Below, in pieces: positions 52,067 through 60,645 of a stretch of 64,000 bases of DNA. Source of the DNA: JAFEDN01 sp965651935 (GTDB taxonomy: Bacteria; Pseudomonadota; Gammaproteobacteria; Coxiellales; Coxiellaceae); contig CBFGTC010000002.1 of NCBI GenBank assembly GCA_965651935.1, positions 186,001 to 250,000 on the forward strand. The letters are read 5' to 3'. A model generated the notes under the pieces. That model ran no database searches. It saw nothing but the letters and a program-made list of their open reading frames with translations, and had not been told where the DNA came from. A program made the position numbers and the translations under genes. Positions within the stretch are counted from its first letter, which is position 1, and each line of letters starts with the position of its first letter.

Positions 52067-54960
52067 ATAGTTTCTTTTTTAAATGACTCAATGTAATGTG
52101 CTAAATTAAAAAGAGTATTATATTTTTTTAACTCTTGATAGCTTAGATTAATGCCGTATGTTTCATTAATGGTTGCCAGAAAAAAGTATAAATATAATGA
52201 AGAAACGCCTTGCTCTTCAAAACTTCGGGTAATTTCAGAATAATTACCGGTAGTGTTTTCCCAAATTTTTTGTAGATGCGATAAAAGAGTGTCTTCGTTA
52301 TTAGATTTTCTTTCTAGCAATTGTTTAAATTCTAAAGATTTTTTATCAATTTTTCCATTAGTGGTCAGCGGCCATTTTTCAACCCAAATATAGACAGAAG
52401 GCCTAATCCAAGAAATTAAATGTTGTGCTAGATTATATTTGATTTTGTTAAAACAAAATTCTTGTAATCGGGGATTAAAGGGTTCACGGCCATAATGCGG
52501 ATAAGAAAAGGCTGGTTTATTTGGATGGACGCGAATCATTTTTTGAGATTTAGGATAAAAATATATCTCTAATTTTGATATTGGGTTTTCCGAATCATAA
52601 TGAATAAATTTTTCATGATTTTCAAAATAATTTGTTAAAATATAATTGATCTTATGAGTATCTATTTCTGTTATTAACCCTGGTCTGTATTCAGTTAGAT
52701 TTTTTTTAACCAATAGAGGATGTTGACTTTCTAAATTATCAAGCATTTTAATGATTGCTGAATTAGGAATATTTTTTAGAATTAAAGGAGTCTCGGCATT
52801 TTTTTTAAGCAAATTCTGAAATCCGGGTAGATCAAAATTGTGATCATAATTAACGATAATAGGAGTTTGGAATAAAATGGGTTTGTTAATATGCAGAATA
52901 ACATCATAACGAAAATAATTGAGTTCATTTTCATAAACGCCACTTTTCACTGCAATATCAACCGCAGAAATTTCCGGAATTTCATCTTTTAAAGCAATAA
53001 AAAAATTCGGAGATAATACAATTTCGCCTTCTCTATTTCTATAATAGGTGGGCTTGTTATTTTTTTTCAATAAAAAAACTTCCATTAATTCCAGAGACCG
53101 CACATCACCAATGATAATAGTGCAAGCGTCTGCACAGGCTTTGATTATCTTCTTTAATGATGTTATTAAATAATTGATTGAAGGTAGATACTGGATAACG
53201 GAATTGATAATGACGCAACTATAATTTTTTTCTTCATTGATATCAATAATAGATTGATTTTTAAACGTGATTTTTTCAAGCTGTGTGGCAGAGAGTTGAT
53301 TTTTAATATAATTAATTGATTGTTCTGAAATTTCTACCACCGTATATTTACCAACCTTATCAATAAAGGTTTTTAAAAGAGAACCAGCGCCTGAGCCTAT
53401 TTCTAATACAGCGCTTAAATCAGATTTTGAAATAGTGGATTCCAGGAATTGATAAGATTCCTTCAATTCTTGTGGCAGTAATGCTTGTCCTGTAAACGTG
53501 CTATGCCAGCCGGAATTATTAATTAATTCATTCTCATAAGCACTGGCTTGGCAATAAATGGAATTATAGATATTTTTAATGGGATTGATTGAAATATCCT
53601 CAATTATATCTGAACAAGAATTAAATGCTTTGGCTTCATCTATTTCAATATAGGCAGATAAGACTTTAAAATAATTATCTTGTTCGTGAATTTTGACAAT
53701 GGCTTTTTTAACAAAAGTTTCTTGTTCAATAAACTTTTCTATCTCGCCTGACTCAATACGGATGCCATTTAACTTAAATTGATCATCGCGACGGCCTATA
53801 TAATAAATTAAATTGTCCTTATCAAGCACCGCTAAGTCACCAGTTTGATATAAACGTTCTCCTGACTCAGGATGGATAATAAATTTTTCATGAGTGAGCG
53901 CAGGATTATTTAAATAACCTCTGGCTAAGCCTTGTCCACCAATGCAAATCTGTCCCTCTTTACCAGGTGGGACTGGGTTAAAATTTTCATCTAATAAATA
54001 AATCGTGGTATTCGCTAAAGCTTCCCCCAATGGAACTGAATGAGAGACTAATGGTTGTTCTAATCGGTAATACATAGACCACATGCTTGTTTCAGTGGGC
54101 CCATACATATTAAAAATATTGCCTTTTTGATAATTTAGTGCATTGGCTAATCGAGTCGACAGTTTTTCTCCGCCAATTAAGATTTTTAATAGGCCATTAT
54201 TGTGCCATTCGTGTTTTAATAATATTTGCCAGCTAATGGGAGTGGCTTGCATTAAAGAAATATCGTATTGAGTTAAATATTTTTTTATTTTGGAACCGTC
54301 CGCAATTGTGCCTTGACTTGTCAAGACAATCGTTGCTCCCATTGTTAAAGGGAGAAGCAGTTCGATCAATGAAATATCAAAAGTATAGTCCGTAAGTGCT
54401 AATACTCTTTCTGATTCGTTAAGGTGAAGTTTTTCAATTAGACTTAAAAATAAGTTCATCATTGAGTCATGTTCAATCATAACTCCTTTAGGATCGCCGG
54501 TACTTCCAGAGGTATACATGACATAAGCCAGATTATTTCTTTTGATGGAAGGGGTGATTTCTAAACTGGATTTTATTTTATCCTTTAAATTAATAATCAC
54601 CATATTTGGCCGTGATATGCGGATTAAAGAGGGATCATTAGTCAAAAAAATTCGAGCATTCGTATCATTGGAAATAAATAATTGTCTTTCGCAAGGAGTC
54701 AGTGGATTGATCGGCAAAAAAGCGCAACCACTTTTAAGAATGGCCAGCATAGCCGTAATCATATCAATAGAGCGTTCAAATACTATGGGGATGATCTCTT
54801 CCGCAGCAACGCCATGATTTAAAATACATTGCGCAAAATAATTGGACAATTCGTGTAATTCTTGATAAGTAATGTAATCAGAATCCGTTATGATTGCTGG
54901 TTTATTGGAAAATTTCCTTACGGCGTCGGAAAAATCAGAGGTAAAATTTTTAAATGTCAT
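52063..54960 (-). CDS. NRPS-like protein: adenylation domain interrupted by methyltransferase, plus carrier domain
   Basis: 965 residues. Adenylation motifs are VMYTSGSTGDPKGVMIEH (A3), FDIS (A4, with D195 suiting an alpha-amino acid substrate), FNMYGPTETSMW (A5), YQTGDLA (A7) and GRRDDQFKLNGIRIESGEIE (A8). Residues 460-690 are an inserted SAM methyltransferase (AVLEIGSGAGSLL; VVEISEQSINY). The adenylation domain then resumes and ends with LTTNGKIDKK (A10, about 866-875). A carrier domain follows (about 890-960) with candidate phosphopantetheine site GVSSL (Ser921). There is no condensation or thioesterase domain, so release of the methylated amino-acyl product is unclear. It starts an operon with a histidine kinase and response regulator. 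Interrupted adenylation domains with methyltransferases are known from peptide antibiotic pathways. Confidence 0.85.
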   Translation of the reverse strand: MTFKNFTSDFSDAVRKFSNKPAIITDSDYITYQELHELSNYFAQCILNHGVAAEEIIPIVFERSIDMITAMLAILKSGCAFLPINPLTPCERQLFISNDTNARIFLTNDPSLIRISRPNMVIINLKDKIKSSLEITPSIKRNNLAYVMYTSGSTGDPKGVMIEHDSMMNLFLSLIEKLHLNESERVLALTDYTFDISLIELLLPLTMGATIVLTSQGTIADGSKIKKYLTQYDISLMQATPISWQILLKHEWHNNGLLKILIGGEKLSTRLANALNYQKGNIFNMYGPTETSMWSMYYRLEQPLVSHSVPLGEALANTTIYLLDENFNPVPPGKEGQICIGGQGLARGYLNNPALTHEKFIIHPESGERLYQTGDLAVLDKDNLIYYIGRRDDQFKLNGIRIESGEIEKFIEQETFVKKAIVKIHEQDNYFKVLSAYIEIDEAKAFNSCSDIIEDISINPIKNIYNSIYCQASAYENELINNSGWHSTFTGQALLPQELKESYQFLESTISKSDLSAVLEIGSGAGSLLKTFIDKVGKYTVVEISEQSINYIKNQLSATQLEKITFKNQSIIDINEEKNYSCVIINSVIQYLPSINYLITSLKKIIKACADACTIIIGDVRSLELMEVFLLKKNNKPTYYRNREGEIVLSPNFFIALKDEIPEISAVDIAVKSGVYENELNYFRYDVILHINKPILFQTPIIVNYDHNFDLPGFQNLLKKNAETPLILKNIPNSAIIKMLDNLESQHPLLVKKNLTEYRPGLITEIDTHKINYILTNYFENHEKFIHYDSENPISKLEIYFYPKSQKMIRVHPNKPAFSYPHYGREPFNPRLQEFCFNKIKYNLAQHLISWIRPSVYIWVEKWPLTTNGKIDKKSLEFKQLLERKSNNEDTLLSHLQKIWENTTGNYSEITRSFEEQGVSSLYLYFFLATINETYGINLSYQELKKYNTLFNLAHYIESFKKETI

Positions 54961-55396
54961 GTGAATATCTTAGTGTTAGTGATCAAATATTTTTAATATG
55001 TATCACTTATTGCCTCAATGCATTAAATGATCCATTTGAATAATGGGCATTACAGCATAACTATGTAAAATTTTCAAATTAAATTTTAAATTAATTTTAA
55101 TATTAAATCTTGTAGTTAAAAAATTATTCAAAAAAAGATTATTCTGATTCTTTTTTTTACGATATCATTTTTAGGGACAATAATTGTTTAAAAATAGTTT
55201 AATTAGGCTGACGTTAAGGGATGATGTCAACGCTCACATATTACAATGACATTACGCAAGTGTTCGTGCTATAATTCTAGAATATTTTGTTTGCCGCCTT
55301 GTTTTGTTAACTAAAAATGAAGTGTATAGAAATGATTGTAATTTTCAACTTAGAGTTTGCTTTATGGCGATACATTTAATTAAATAGGAAAAGCTA
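54961..55396. other. Divergent regulatory region
   Basis: About 435 AT-rich bases between the NRPS-like gene (minus) and the deaminase-like gene (plus). It must contain both promoters; the plus-strand one is listed separately. I see no RNA gene or other reading frame. The long leader of about 115 bases before 55397 has no obvious structure. Confidence 0.4.
55246..55275 (+). promoter_or_regulatory. Sigma-70-like promoter of the deaminase-like gene
   Basis: ATGACA (55246-55251) and a perfect TATAAT (55270-55275) with an 18-base spacer. It would start transcription near 55282, leaving a leader of about 115 bases. Confidence 0.5.
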
Positions 55397-56527
55397 ATGA
55401 ATCAAGATTTGATTGAATTGCTAAAGGATAGACTAAAAATTCCTATTAAAAAAAAAGATGCAGATTCAGAATTTGCGTGTGATGCTTTAAACCCTTTGAG
55501 TTCATCTTTAGTTCATTTGCCACCGATCGAGGAAGACCAAGATCAAGCTTCATGGGAAACAGTTTCCGGTACCCATAAAAAAGCTCATTCATGGGGTGCT
55601 TTGAATTCTAATTATTTCGTGGGTAAATCAAAATCTCAAAGTTTTGTAGAAGCTATAAAAAAAGTTCAAAATAAAAACTTTACTAAAAATTTTCAGTACA
55701 TGGAGTTAGGAGTTGTTTCAAATGCAGCTAACTATATTTTTGATGAAACGCAAGAGGTCGAATCTGCTGCAATGATCTTTTTTGAAGAATTATTTAAAAA
55801 TGAAGAAGCAAAAAAAATCATTGAAGAAACCTTGGAGGACGAGAATAAAAATCCAAAATGCTTATTATTTGCGTCGACAAAAAACACCGAACATAAACCT
55901 CGTTGTTATATCACCTTATCAGGACATTTTCCAAATCCTGAAAGAATCGAGAAGCTAAATCATATTCTTTTGGAAATATGCGTGGCATTAAATTTTAATC
56001 CAGCAAATAAAGTAATATTCCAATTTCGTAATAATAAATCTATTATTCAAGTAAATAATATATTGCATGAATTAAAAGTCACTGCGGATTTGCTTGTTAA
56101 GCCTTGTGCCGAAAAAACCATGACTTCCTTTTTAGCTAAAAAATTTTTCAAATATGGAAATGCGATGAAAATAACAGGGATGGTTGCAGTTCATCTGAAG
56201 TTTTACCCAAGTACCAAACCTTCATTACCTTTTATGATAAATGCTATTCCTGCCTGTTATCATTGCCAATCTTTAAAAATAAATATGATAAAAATTTGGT
56301 GCATTGCTCAAAGGGCTGGTCAGATGATCATTGAGTATATGAGAAATCATGGAGTCTCCGATAAAGAAATTCGGCAATTTAATGAAAGATTTGCAGAAAA
56401 AAATCAACCTTTTTTTGAGTTAATCAATACTAAATTGTTAAAAATCCATCCGAAAGAGAAAATTACTAGTGCACAGTTATTCGATTCTCCCGATATTAAT
56501 TCTGATGATTCTCCTGTTTTCAATTAA
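55397..56527 (+). CDS. Putative zinc-dependent deaminase-fold protein, effector or toxin candidate
   Basis: 376 residues, no signal peptide; TAGGAAAAGCTA precedes the ATG. Residues 1-100 are variable and polar. In residues 200-295 there is an alpha/beta stretch with PCAEKTMTSFLAKKF (Cys237-Ala-Glu239) and, 48 residues on, IPACYHCQSL (Cys287 and Cys290). [CH]-A-E followed by C-x-x-C is the zinc-binding and proton-shuttle signature of the cytidine deaminase superfamily. The helical N-terminal part and the CYxC spacing recall the OTT_1508-like deaminases of Orientia and fungi. Activity could be on nucleotides, RNA or DNA of the host; this is inferred. A weak terminator follows. The gene sits between the two methyltransferase-kinase-regulator operons. 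Confidence 0.5.
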   Translation: MNQDLIELLKDRLKIPIKKKDADSEFACDALNPLSSSLVHLPPIEEDQDQASWETVSGTHKKAHSWGALNSNYFVGKSKSQSFVEAIKKVQNKNFTKNFQYMELGVVSNAANYIFDETQEVESAAMIFFEELFKNEEAKKIIEETLEDENKNPKCLLFASTKNTEHKPRCYITLSGHFPNPERIEKLNHILLEICVALNFNPANKVIFQFRNNKSIIQVNNILHELKVTADLLVKPCAEKTMTSFLAKKFFKYGNAMKITGMVAVHLKFYPSTKPSLPFMINAIPACYHCQSLKINMIKIWCIAQRAGQMIIEYMRNHGVSDKEIRQFNERFAEKNQPFFELINTKLLKIHPKEKITSAQLFDSPDINSDDSPVFN

Positions 56528-56546
56528 TTCGAATAAAAGGACTCAA

Positions 56547-56567
56547 CCCCATTTAAGGGGCATTTTT
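56547..56567 (+). terminator. Probable weak terminator
   Basis: CCCC, a 6-nt loop and GGGG followed by CATTTTT, 20 bases after the stop of the deaminase-like gene. A further small palindrome (GTTAGG ATAA CCTAAC) follows at 56574-56589. Confidence 0.4.
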
Positions 56568-56705
56568 AACCTAGTTAGGATAACCTAACAAAATAATGGT
56601 TGATTCCTTTTATTATATTCTTGATTACTATAGTGGTCTGGCAAAATTGGACCAAAAGAATGAGAAAATGAGATAGAATTTCTGCCTCAAAATGTAGGGG
56701 GAGAA

Positions 56706-56999
56706 ATGAGTACAAAACGTAAATTCAGTACATTGGAAAAATATAAGATTGCATTAGAGTCGATAAAAGGAGAATTAACACAAGCACAGATTAGTTCGAA
56801 ATATCACGTATACGCGACACAAATCAATAAATGGAGAAAGCAGGCTTTAGACTATCTCCAGGCGGCTTTTTCAAATAAATTGGAGGTCTCAGCGTTAGTC
56901 AATGATTATGAGGGAAAACTATCCCAGCTTTACCAACAAATTGGCCAATTGAAAGTAGAAAATGACTTTCTGAAAAAAAAATCTGATTTGTTTGAATGA
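56706..56999 (+). CDS. IS3-family transposase OrfA
   Basis: 97 residues. It has an N-terminal helix-turn-helix (KRKFSTLEKYKIALESIKGE, then LTQAQISSKYHVYATQINKW) and a C-terminal leucine-zipper-like helix (LYQQIGQLKVENDFLKKKSD), as in IS3-family OrfA proteins that bind the IS ends and modulate OrfB. GGGGGAGAA precedes the ATG. The A9 run at its end is where IS3 elements normally frameshift into orfB. It appears intact, but its partner OrfB is broken, so the element cannot move by itself. Confidence 0.85.
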   Translation: MSTKRKFSTLEKYKIALESIKGELTQAQISSKYHVYATQINKWRKQALDYLQAAFSNKLEVSALVNDYEGKLSQLYQQIGQLKVENDFLKKKSDLFE

Positions 57000-57593
57000 A
57001 GATCACCGTCAATTTTTGGCGCCTAATCATCCAGGTCTGAGCTTACGGAAACAGTGCGAAATATTAGGAGTCAATCGGTCGAGTTATTATTATAATCCAA
57101 AGCCGCTGGATGAAGAAACGCTCTATTTAATGAGGATAGTCGATGAAATTTACGCCGAACACCCCTATTTTGGTAGTCGCCAAATGGTGAATTATCTGAG
57201 ATTAAAGGGATATTCTGTCGGACGCTCAAAAATACGGAGTATTTATGAGCACTTAGGGTTACAGGCGGTATGCCCTGGGCCGCATACCAGCCAAGCGCAC
57301 CCACGGCATAAAGTGTACCCCTATTTATTGCGTGATATGCGATCGAAGGGTTTACACGATTATTGCTGAATGAGTCTATCCAAATTAGTATGGATGGAAA
57401 AGGACGCGCTTTGGATAATGTGTTTGTTGAAAGACTTTGGCGCAGTGTTAAATATGAATGCATTTATTTGTATGAATGGGAAACGGTTAAAGAGGTTCGC
57501 AAAGGATTGGCCAAGTATTTTAATTTTTACAATTACGAGCGGCCACATCAAGGAATTCAAGGGAAAACACCGGCGTCGGTGTATTTGACTTGA
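56992..57593 (+). pseudogene. IS3-family transposase OrfB, internally deleted
   Basis: The first frame (to 57369) carries the HTH_21 region HPYFGSRQMVNYLRLKGYSV, ending at a stop after YPYLLRDMRSKG. A second frame from about 57363 carries the end of the integrase core: ISMDGKGRALDNVFVERLWR (with the catalytic Glu), then NYERPHQGIQGKTPASVYL. The central part with both catalytic aspartates, expected between LLRD and ISMDGKG, is missing. A deletion of a few hundred bases with a frame change is the simplest reading. Confidence 0.85.
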
Positions 57594-57834
57594 AAAGAAT
57601 GCCTGCGGCATAATGATTTTAATTGGGTCTCTACCCCAAACCCCGAAGTATTTAGGGACGTGATTCGGGTAAAGGCAATGGATTAGGGCATCCATGAAGA
57701 TGCCCTCAATCATGCCACGGTCATCGCCACTTCTGGCTGTGCCGTGATGTGAATTTTAGCAAAAGGGTATATTGACAACAACTAAAAAAGGTGGAAATTT
57801 TACTATCTGATTTTTTAAAAATTTTGGTCTAGAT

Positions 57835-57993
57835 TTTTCGCCCACTTTAAACAAACCACTTTTAACATATCAAACAATCATCAATTTAATAGCTGCCACT
57901 AAAACAAAAGCGGGTCTGACTGTACAAGCAAGGTTGCATAAAAAAACTTACAAAAAAGGAATTAAGGTTTCAAAAGAGGAATGGAAAAAATAA
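57835..57993 (+). pseudogene. ISAzo13-type transposase C-terminal relic
   Basis: The plus strand reads KPLLTYQTIINLIAATKTKA, then GLTVQARLHKKTYKKGIKVS and KEEWKK before a stop. This matches the C terminus of ISAzo13-family transposases (P-L-x-S/N-Y-E-x-I-V-N-L-I-x-x-T-T-T-x-x-G-L-x-V). No upstream part is found in frame, so it is a remnant of about 50 codons. The 270 bases between it and the next gene hold nothing recognised. Confidence 0.6.
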
Positions 57994-58264
57994 ATATCGA
58001 TAAAAATAAATTTCATGGCGAATGGAATTACACAATAAAGCCAACAATATGATTTTTAAAAGAAAGATAAATTATTTTTACACAATTCCTTGATATAGTA
58101 CAAAGAAATCATTTTTCAAATTTTTGAGGCTTTCATATAAAAAAATAATATTTGTTCCATTCACAAAAATTATTTTCCTGTGTTAATTTTGAGTAAATAA
58201 TTTTAAAAAAAGATTAGACTTAAAAAATACAAACATTTCTTAAAAATTTAATCAAGGAAGTTAA

Positions 58265-59260
58265 CTAACCTTGCTTTAGAAAGTCATTATACGACCTGAT
58301 TTTTGAAGAATCTATCTGAAAGTATTTATCGTTTTTAGTAATAGCATAAAAATATTGATTTTTTTCATCTAATGGTTGAGCTTTAAGGAAATGCCAAGAT
58401 GTTACAGGAGCAATTTTTTCATGCTTTGTTTTAAAGTGTGTTAATAGTGTACGATTCTTTAAACCCTCTACCACATCTGCAGGCGTCTTCATCTCGGGGT
58501 CGTCTGAGGTAATTTCATAAAAATGCTCCATTTCATCTTTGGATTTAACAATAAACCAAATTTGATTTTGTGCTGTAGCGTCTAGCAATATAAAGCTACC
58601 TGATTCATCTAGAAGATAATATTCAACAATTCTATTTTCAAGAACGATTTTATTAAATTCATCAATAAATGATTTGTTTTCAAAGACTCTATTTCCACTT
58701 TCTTTCAGTGCATCCAAAATAAATTTTGAAAAATCGAGAAAAAATTCAGATTGCAGTTCGTTAATATATTTAGAAATTTTACCTATATAATCGACATCCC
58801 CTTTCGACACATAGCGATGGATTTTTCTATCATTAAAAGCCGCAATCACTGTCTCTTGGCTGGCTTTGCCTGTTAACATGATTACTTTTATTTGTGAATC
58901 CTCGAGTTCTTGAATAAATTCTAAACCATTTTTTTTTGGCATGTCATAGTCGACAATTGCGATTGCAATATGCTTAAATCTATTTGGATTGTGAATTTGT
59001 TTTTTAAGCAATAAAACATCCATGCTTAGGGAAAAAAGTGAGGGATCTTCTTCAGCAAATACTTGTGAAATCCCTTTTTCTAACAAACAAGTTGTCCATC
59101 CGCGATTCTTACTTAAAATATCATGTGCCTCTACCGGATTGGTGGTACAAATACACTTATATTTACCGGAGAATGCGAACTGAATACTTTTGAGCAAATC
59201 TCGGTCATCATCTAATATAAGTAATGTGGTAGGGAAACTACAACAAGCAATGGAGGGCAT
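58265..59260 (-). CDS. Response regulator 2, paralogue of regulator 1
   Basis: 331 residues, the same length as its paralogue at 49488-50483 and clearly similar throughout. AAGGAGTTAAGC precedes the ATG. Receiver elements are TTLLILDDDRDLL, D104 in IVDYDMPKKNGLEF, MLTGKAS and YVSKGD. It shares the unusual insertion before strand 3 (RGWTTCLLEKGISQVFAEED) and the same unrecognised C-terminal output region (EYYLLDESGSFILLD; YFYAITKNDKYFQ). There is no DNA-binding helix-turn-helix visible, so output may be by protein interaction or an unknown enzymatic activity. It follows kinase 2 after 72 bases on the same strand. Confidence 0.75.
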   Translation of the reverse strand: MPSIACCSFPTTLLILDDDRDLLKSIQFAFSGKYKCICTTNPVEAHDILSKNRGWTTCLLEKGISQVFAEEDPSLFSLSMDVLLLKKQIHNPNRFKHIAIAIVDYDMPKKNGLEFIQELEDSQIKVIMLTGKASQETVIAAFNDRKIHRYVSKGDVDYIGKISKYINELQSEFFLDFSKFILDALKESGNRVFENKSFIDEFNKIVLENRIVEYYLLDESGSFILLDATAQNQIWFIVKSKDEMEHFYEITSDDPEMKTPADVVEGLKNRTLLTHFKTKHEKIAPVTSWHFLKAQPLDEKNQYFYAITKNDKYFQIDSSKIRSYNDFLKQG

Positions 59261-59332
59261 GCTTAACTCCTTGTTTATATTAATATTTTAAAAATTCTAA
59301 ATTCCTCTAAACAAATAGTATACTTAAAATTA

Positions 59333-60595
59333 TTAATTGTCCAATTGGGGAAATGAAAGTATAAACTCGGTATATTCCCCTTCTTGGGATAAACAAATAA
59401 TGTTTCCTTTATGAGACTGCATTACCATTTTGCTAAAAGCTAGACCTACTCCAGTACCCGTAGATGTTTCAGTGGTAAAAAAAGAGTCAAATATGCGAGG
59501 TAAGATTTTTTGAGAAATACCTGTAGCAGTATCTTTAAAATGAATTTCGTTAATTTTTTTATGTCGTTCAAGCCATATAGTAATTTCACCTTTATCTGCT
59601 TTTAAGATATAAAAAATTGCATTTTTAAGTAGATTCATAATAACATGCATAATTAAAATAGCATTACCTGAAAACTGAAAGTCATTATCTTTCTTGAAGT
59701 TAAGCTTGTCAGCTATATTGTCAGGCAGAATAAATTCGTTGATAGCGTTCTGTATACATTCACTGGCGGAACAGTTTGTAAATTCAGAAAATTCAAAATT
59801 TATGCTTTGTAATTTAGTCAAAAGCATATTAATAATGACATTTGATTGATCTACTTTTTTACTAATCGAGTCAATTGCATTCTTGATACCTTCGATTTCT
59901 TTATCAGTAAGTGTGTCAATGGGCAAATTCTCATCACATGCATATTGATTAATGGCTATTAACCTGGAAAACATATAATCAAGACCGTGCGTTCCAGATT
60001 TTATTGTAGCTAATGGTGTGCGGATTTCATGTGCAATGGAACTACTGATAAGCTTGGCGCCTTCTAATTGATATTGAACCTTACGGAGCTCCTTTTCAGC
60101 CTTATGTGCTTTTTCAGCTTTTTCCTTGGCCGCACGTAAATTTTCTTCTATCTCTTTAAGATAAGTTATGTCAATAGTATTACCTACAATACCGACCACG
60201 TTACCCTGTTCATCCCATAATGGCCGCTTAGTTGATAACTGCACTATTTTTTCACCAGAAGGTAAAATTGCCTCTTCCTCTCTTAAGCTTTCAACTCCTG
60301 ATTTCATAATTTTTAAATCATTTGCCCTGAATATATCTGCTGTTTTCTTATCATACAAATCATAATCTGTTTTTCCAACAATATCCTTTTGTTTCCAAGT
60401 AAAGCCCATTTTTCGAAGGCTTTCACTTCCTGTAATATTGATACCTGTATAAACGCCTTCTTTATTTTTCCAATAAACATCGCCAGGCACATTATCAATG
60501 ATGCTTTTTAGGCCAAAAATTTCTGCTTTTTTCTCAACGATAATATTTTTTAATTTGGCAATTTCATCCTCGACAGATTTTTCTCTCTGCCCCAT
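59333..60595 (-). CDS. Soluble PAS-sensor histidine kinase 2, paralogue of kinase 1
   Basis: 420 residues, no membrane helix. AAGGAG precedes the ATG at 60595. It corresponds to kinase 1 without the first PAS domain: a short coiled coil, one PAS domain (about 30-148, GDVYWKNKEGVYTGINITG; GIVGNTIDITYLKE), then SSSIAHEIRTPLATIKSG (H189) and a HATPase domain with NLLKNAIFYI, FDSFFTTE and GTGVGLAFSK. The G1 box reads FKDTATGIS, so the first Gly of D-x-G-x-G is Ala; nucleotide binding may be altered. It lies between the methyltransferase gene and regulator 2 on the same strand (gaps of 50 and 72 bases), forming a second operon like that of kinase 1. Confidence 0.85.
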   Translation of the reverse strand: MGQREKSVEDEIAKLKNIIVEKKAEIFGLKSIIDNVPGDVYWKNKEGVYTGINITGSESLRKMGFTWKQKDIVGKTDYDLYDKKTADIFRANDLKIMKSGVESLREEEAILPSGEKIVQLSTKRPLWDEQGNVVGIVGNTIDITYLKEIEENLRAAKEKAEKAHKAEKELRKVQYQLEGAKLISSSIAHEIRTPLATIKSGTHGLDYMFSRLIAINQYACDENLPIDTLTDKEIEGIKNAIDSISKKVDQSNVIINMLLTKLQSINFEFSEFTNCSASECIQNAINEFILPDNIADKLNFKKDNDFQFSGNAILIMHVIMNLLKNAIFYILKADKGEITIWLERHKKINEIHFKDTATGISQKILPRIFDSFFTTETSTGTGVGLAFSKMVMQSHKGNIICLSQEGEYTEFILSFPQLDN

Positions 60596-60645
60596 TTTCC
60601 AATCTCCTTACAGTTATTTTAACAATTAAACTTCAGTGGGAAGGT

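Larger units (their letters stand above)
56631..57593 (+). mobile_element. Decayed IS3-family insertion sequence
   Basis: It contains orfA, and an orfB from which the middle of the catalytic core is deleted. The likely left end is TAGTGGTCTGGCAAAATTGG near 56631. No complementary right end (CCAATTTTGCCAGACC) is found downstream, so the right side is truncated or rearranged. The 200 bases after 57593, with a small palindrome GGGCATCC...GATGCCC near 57690, are not otherwise explained. Confidence 0.8.

Noticed and set aside
49488..54960. Identity with the Legionella Lqs quorum-sensing system
   Set aside because: The logic is similar, but the synthase here is an NRPS rather than a PLP enzyme, the kinases lack membrane helices, and I could not recognise LqsR-specific features in the regulators.
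57360..57713. A 117-codon minus-strand frame over the end of the IS3 element
   Set aside because: It overlaps the conserved end of the transposase core on the other strand and matches no family; probably chance.
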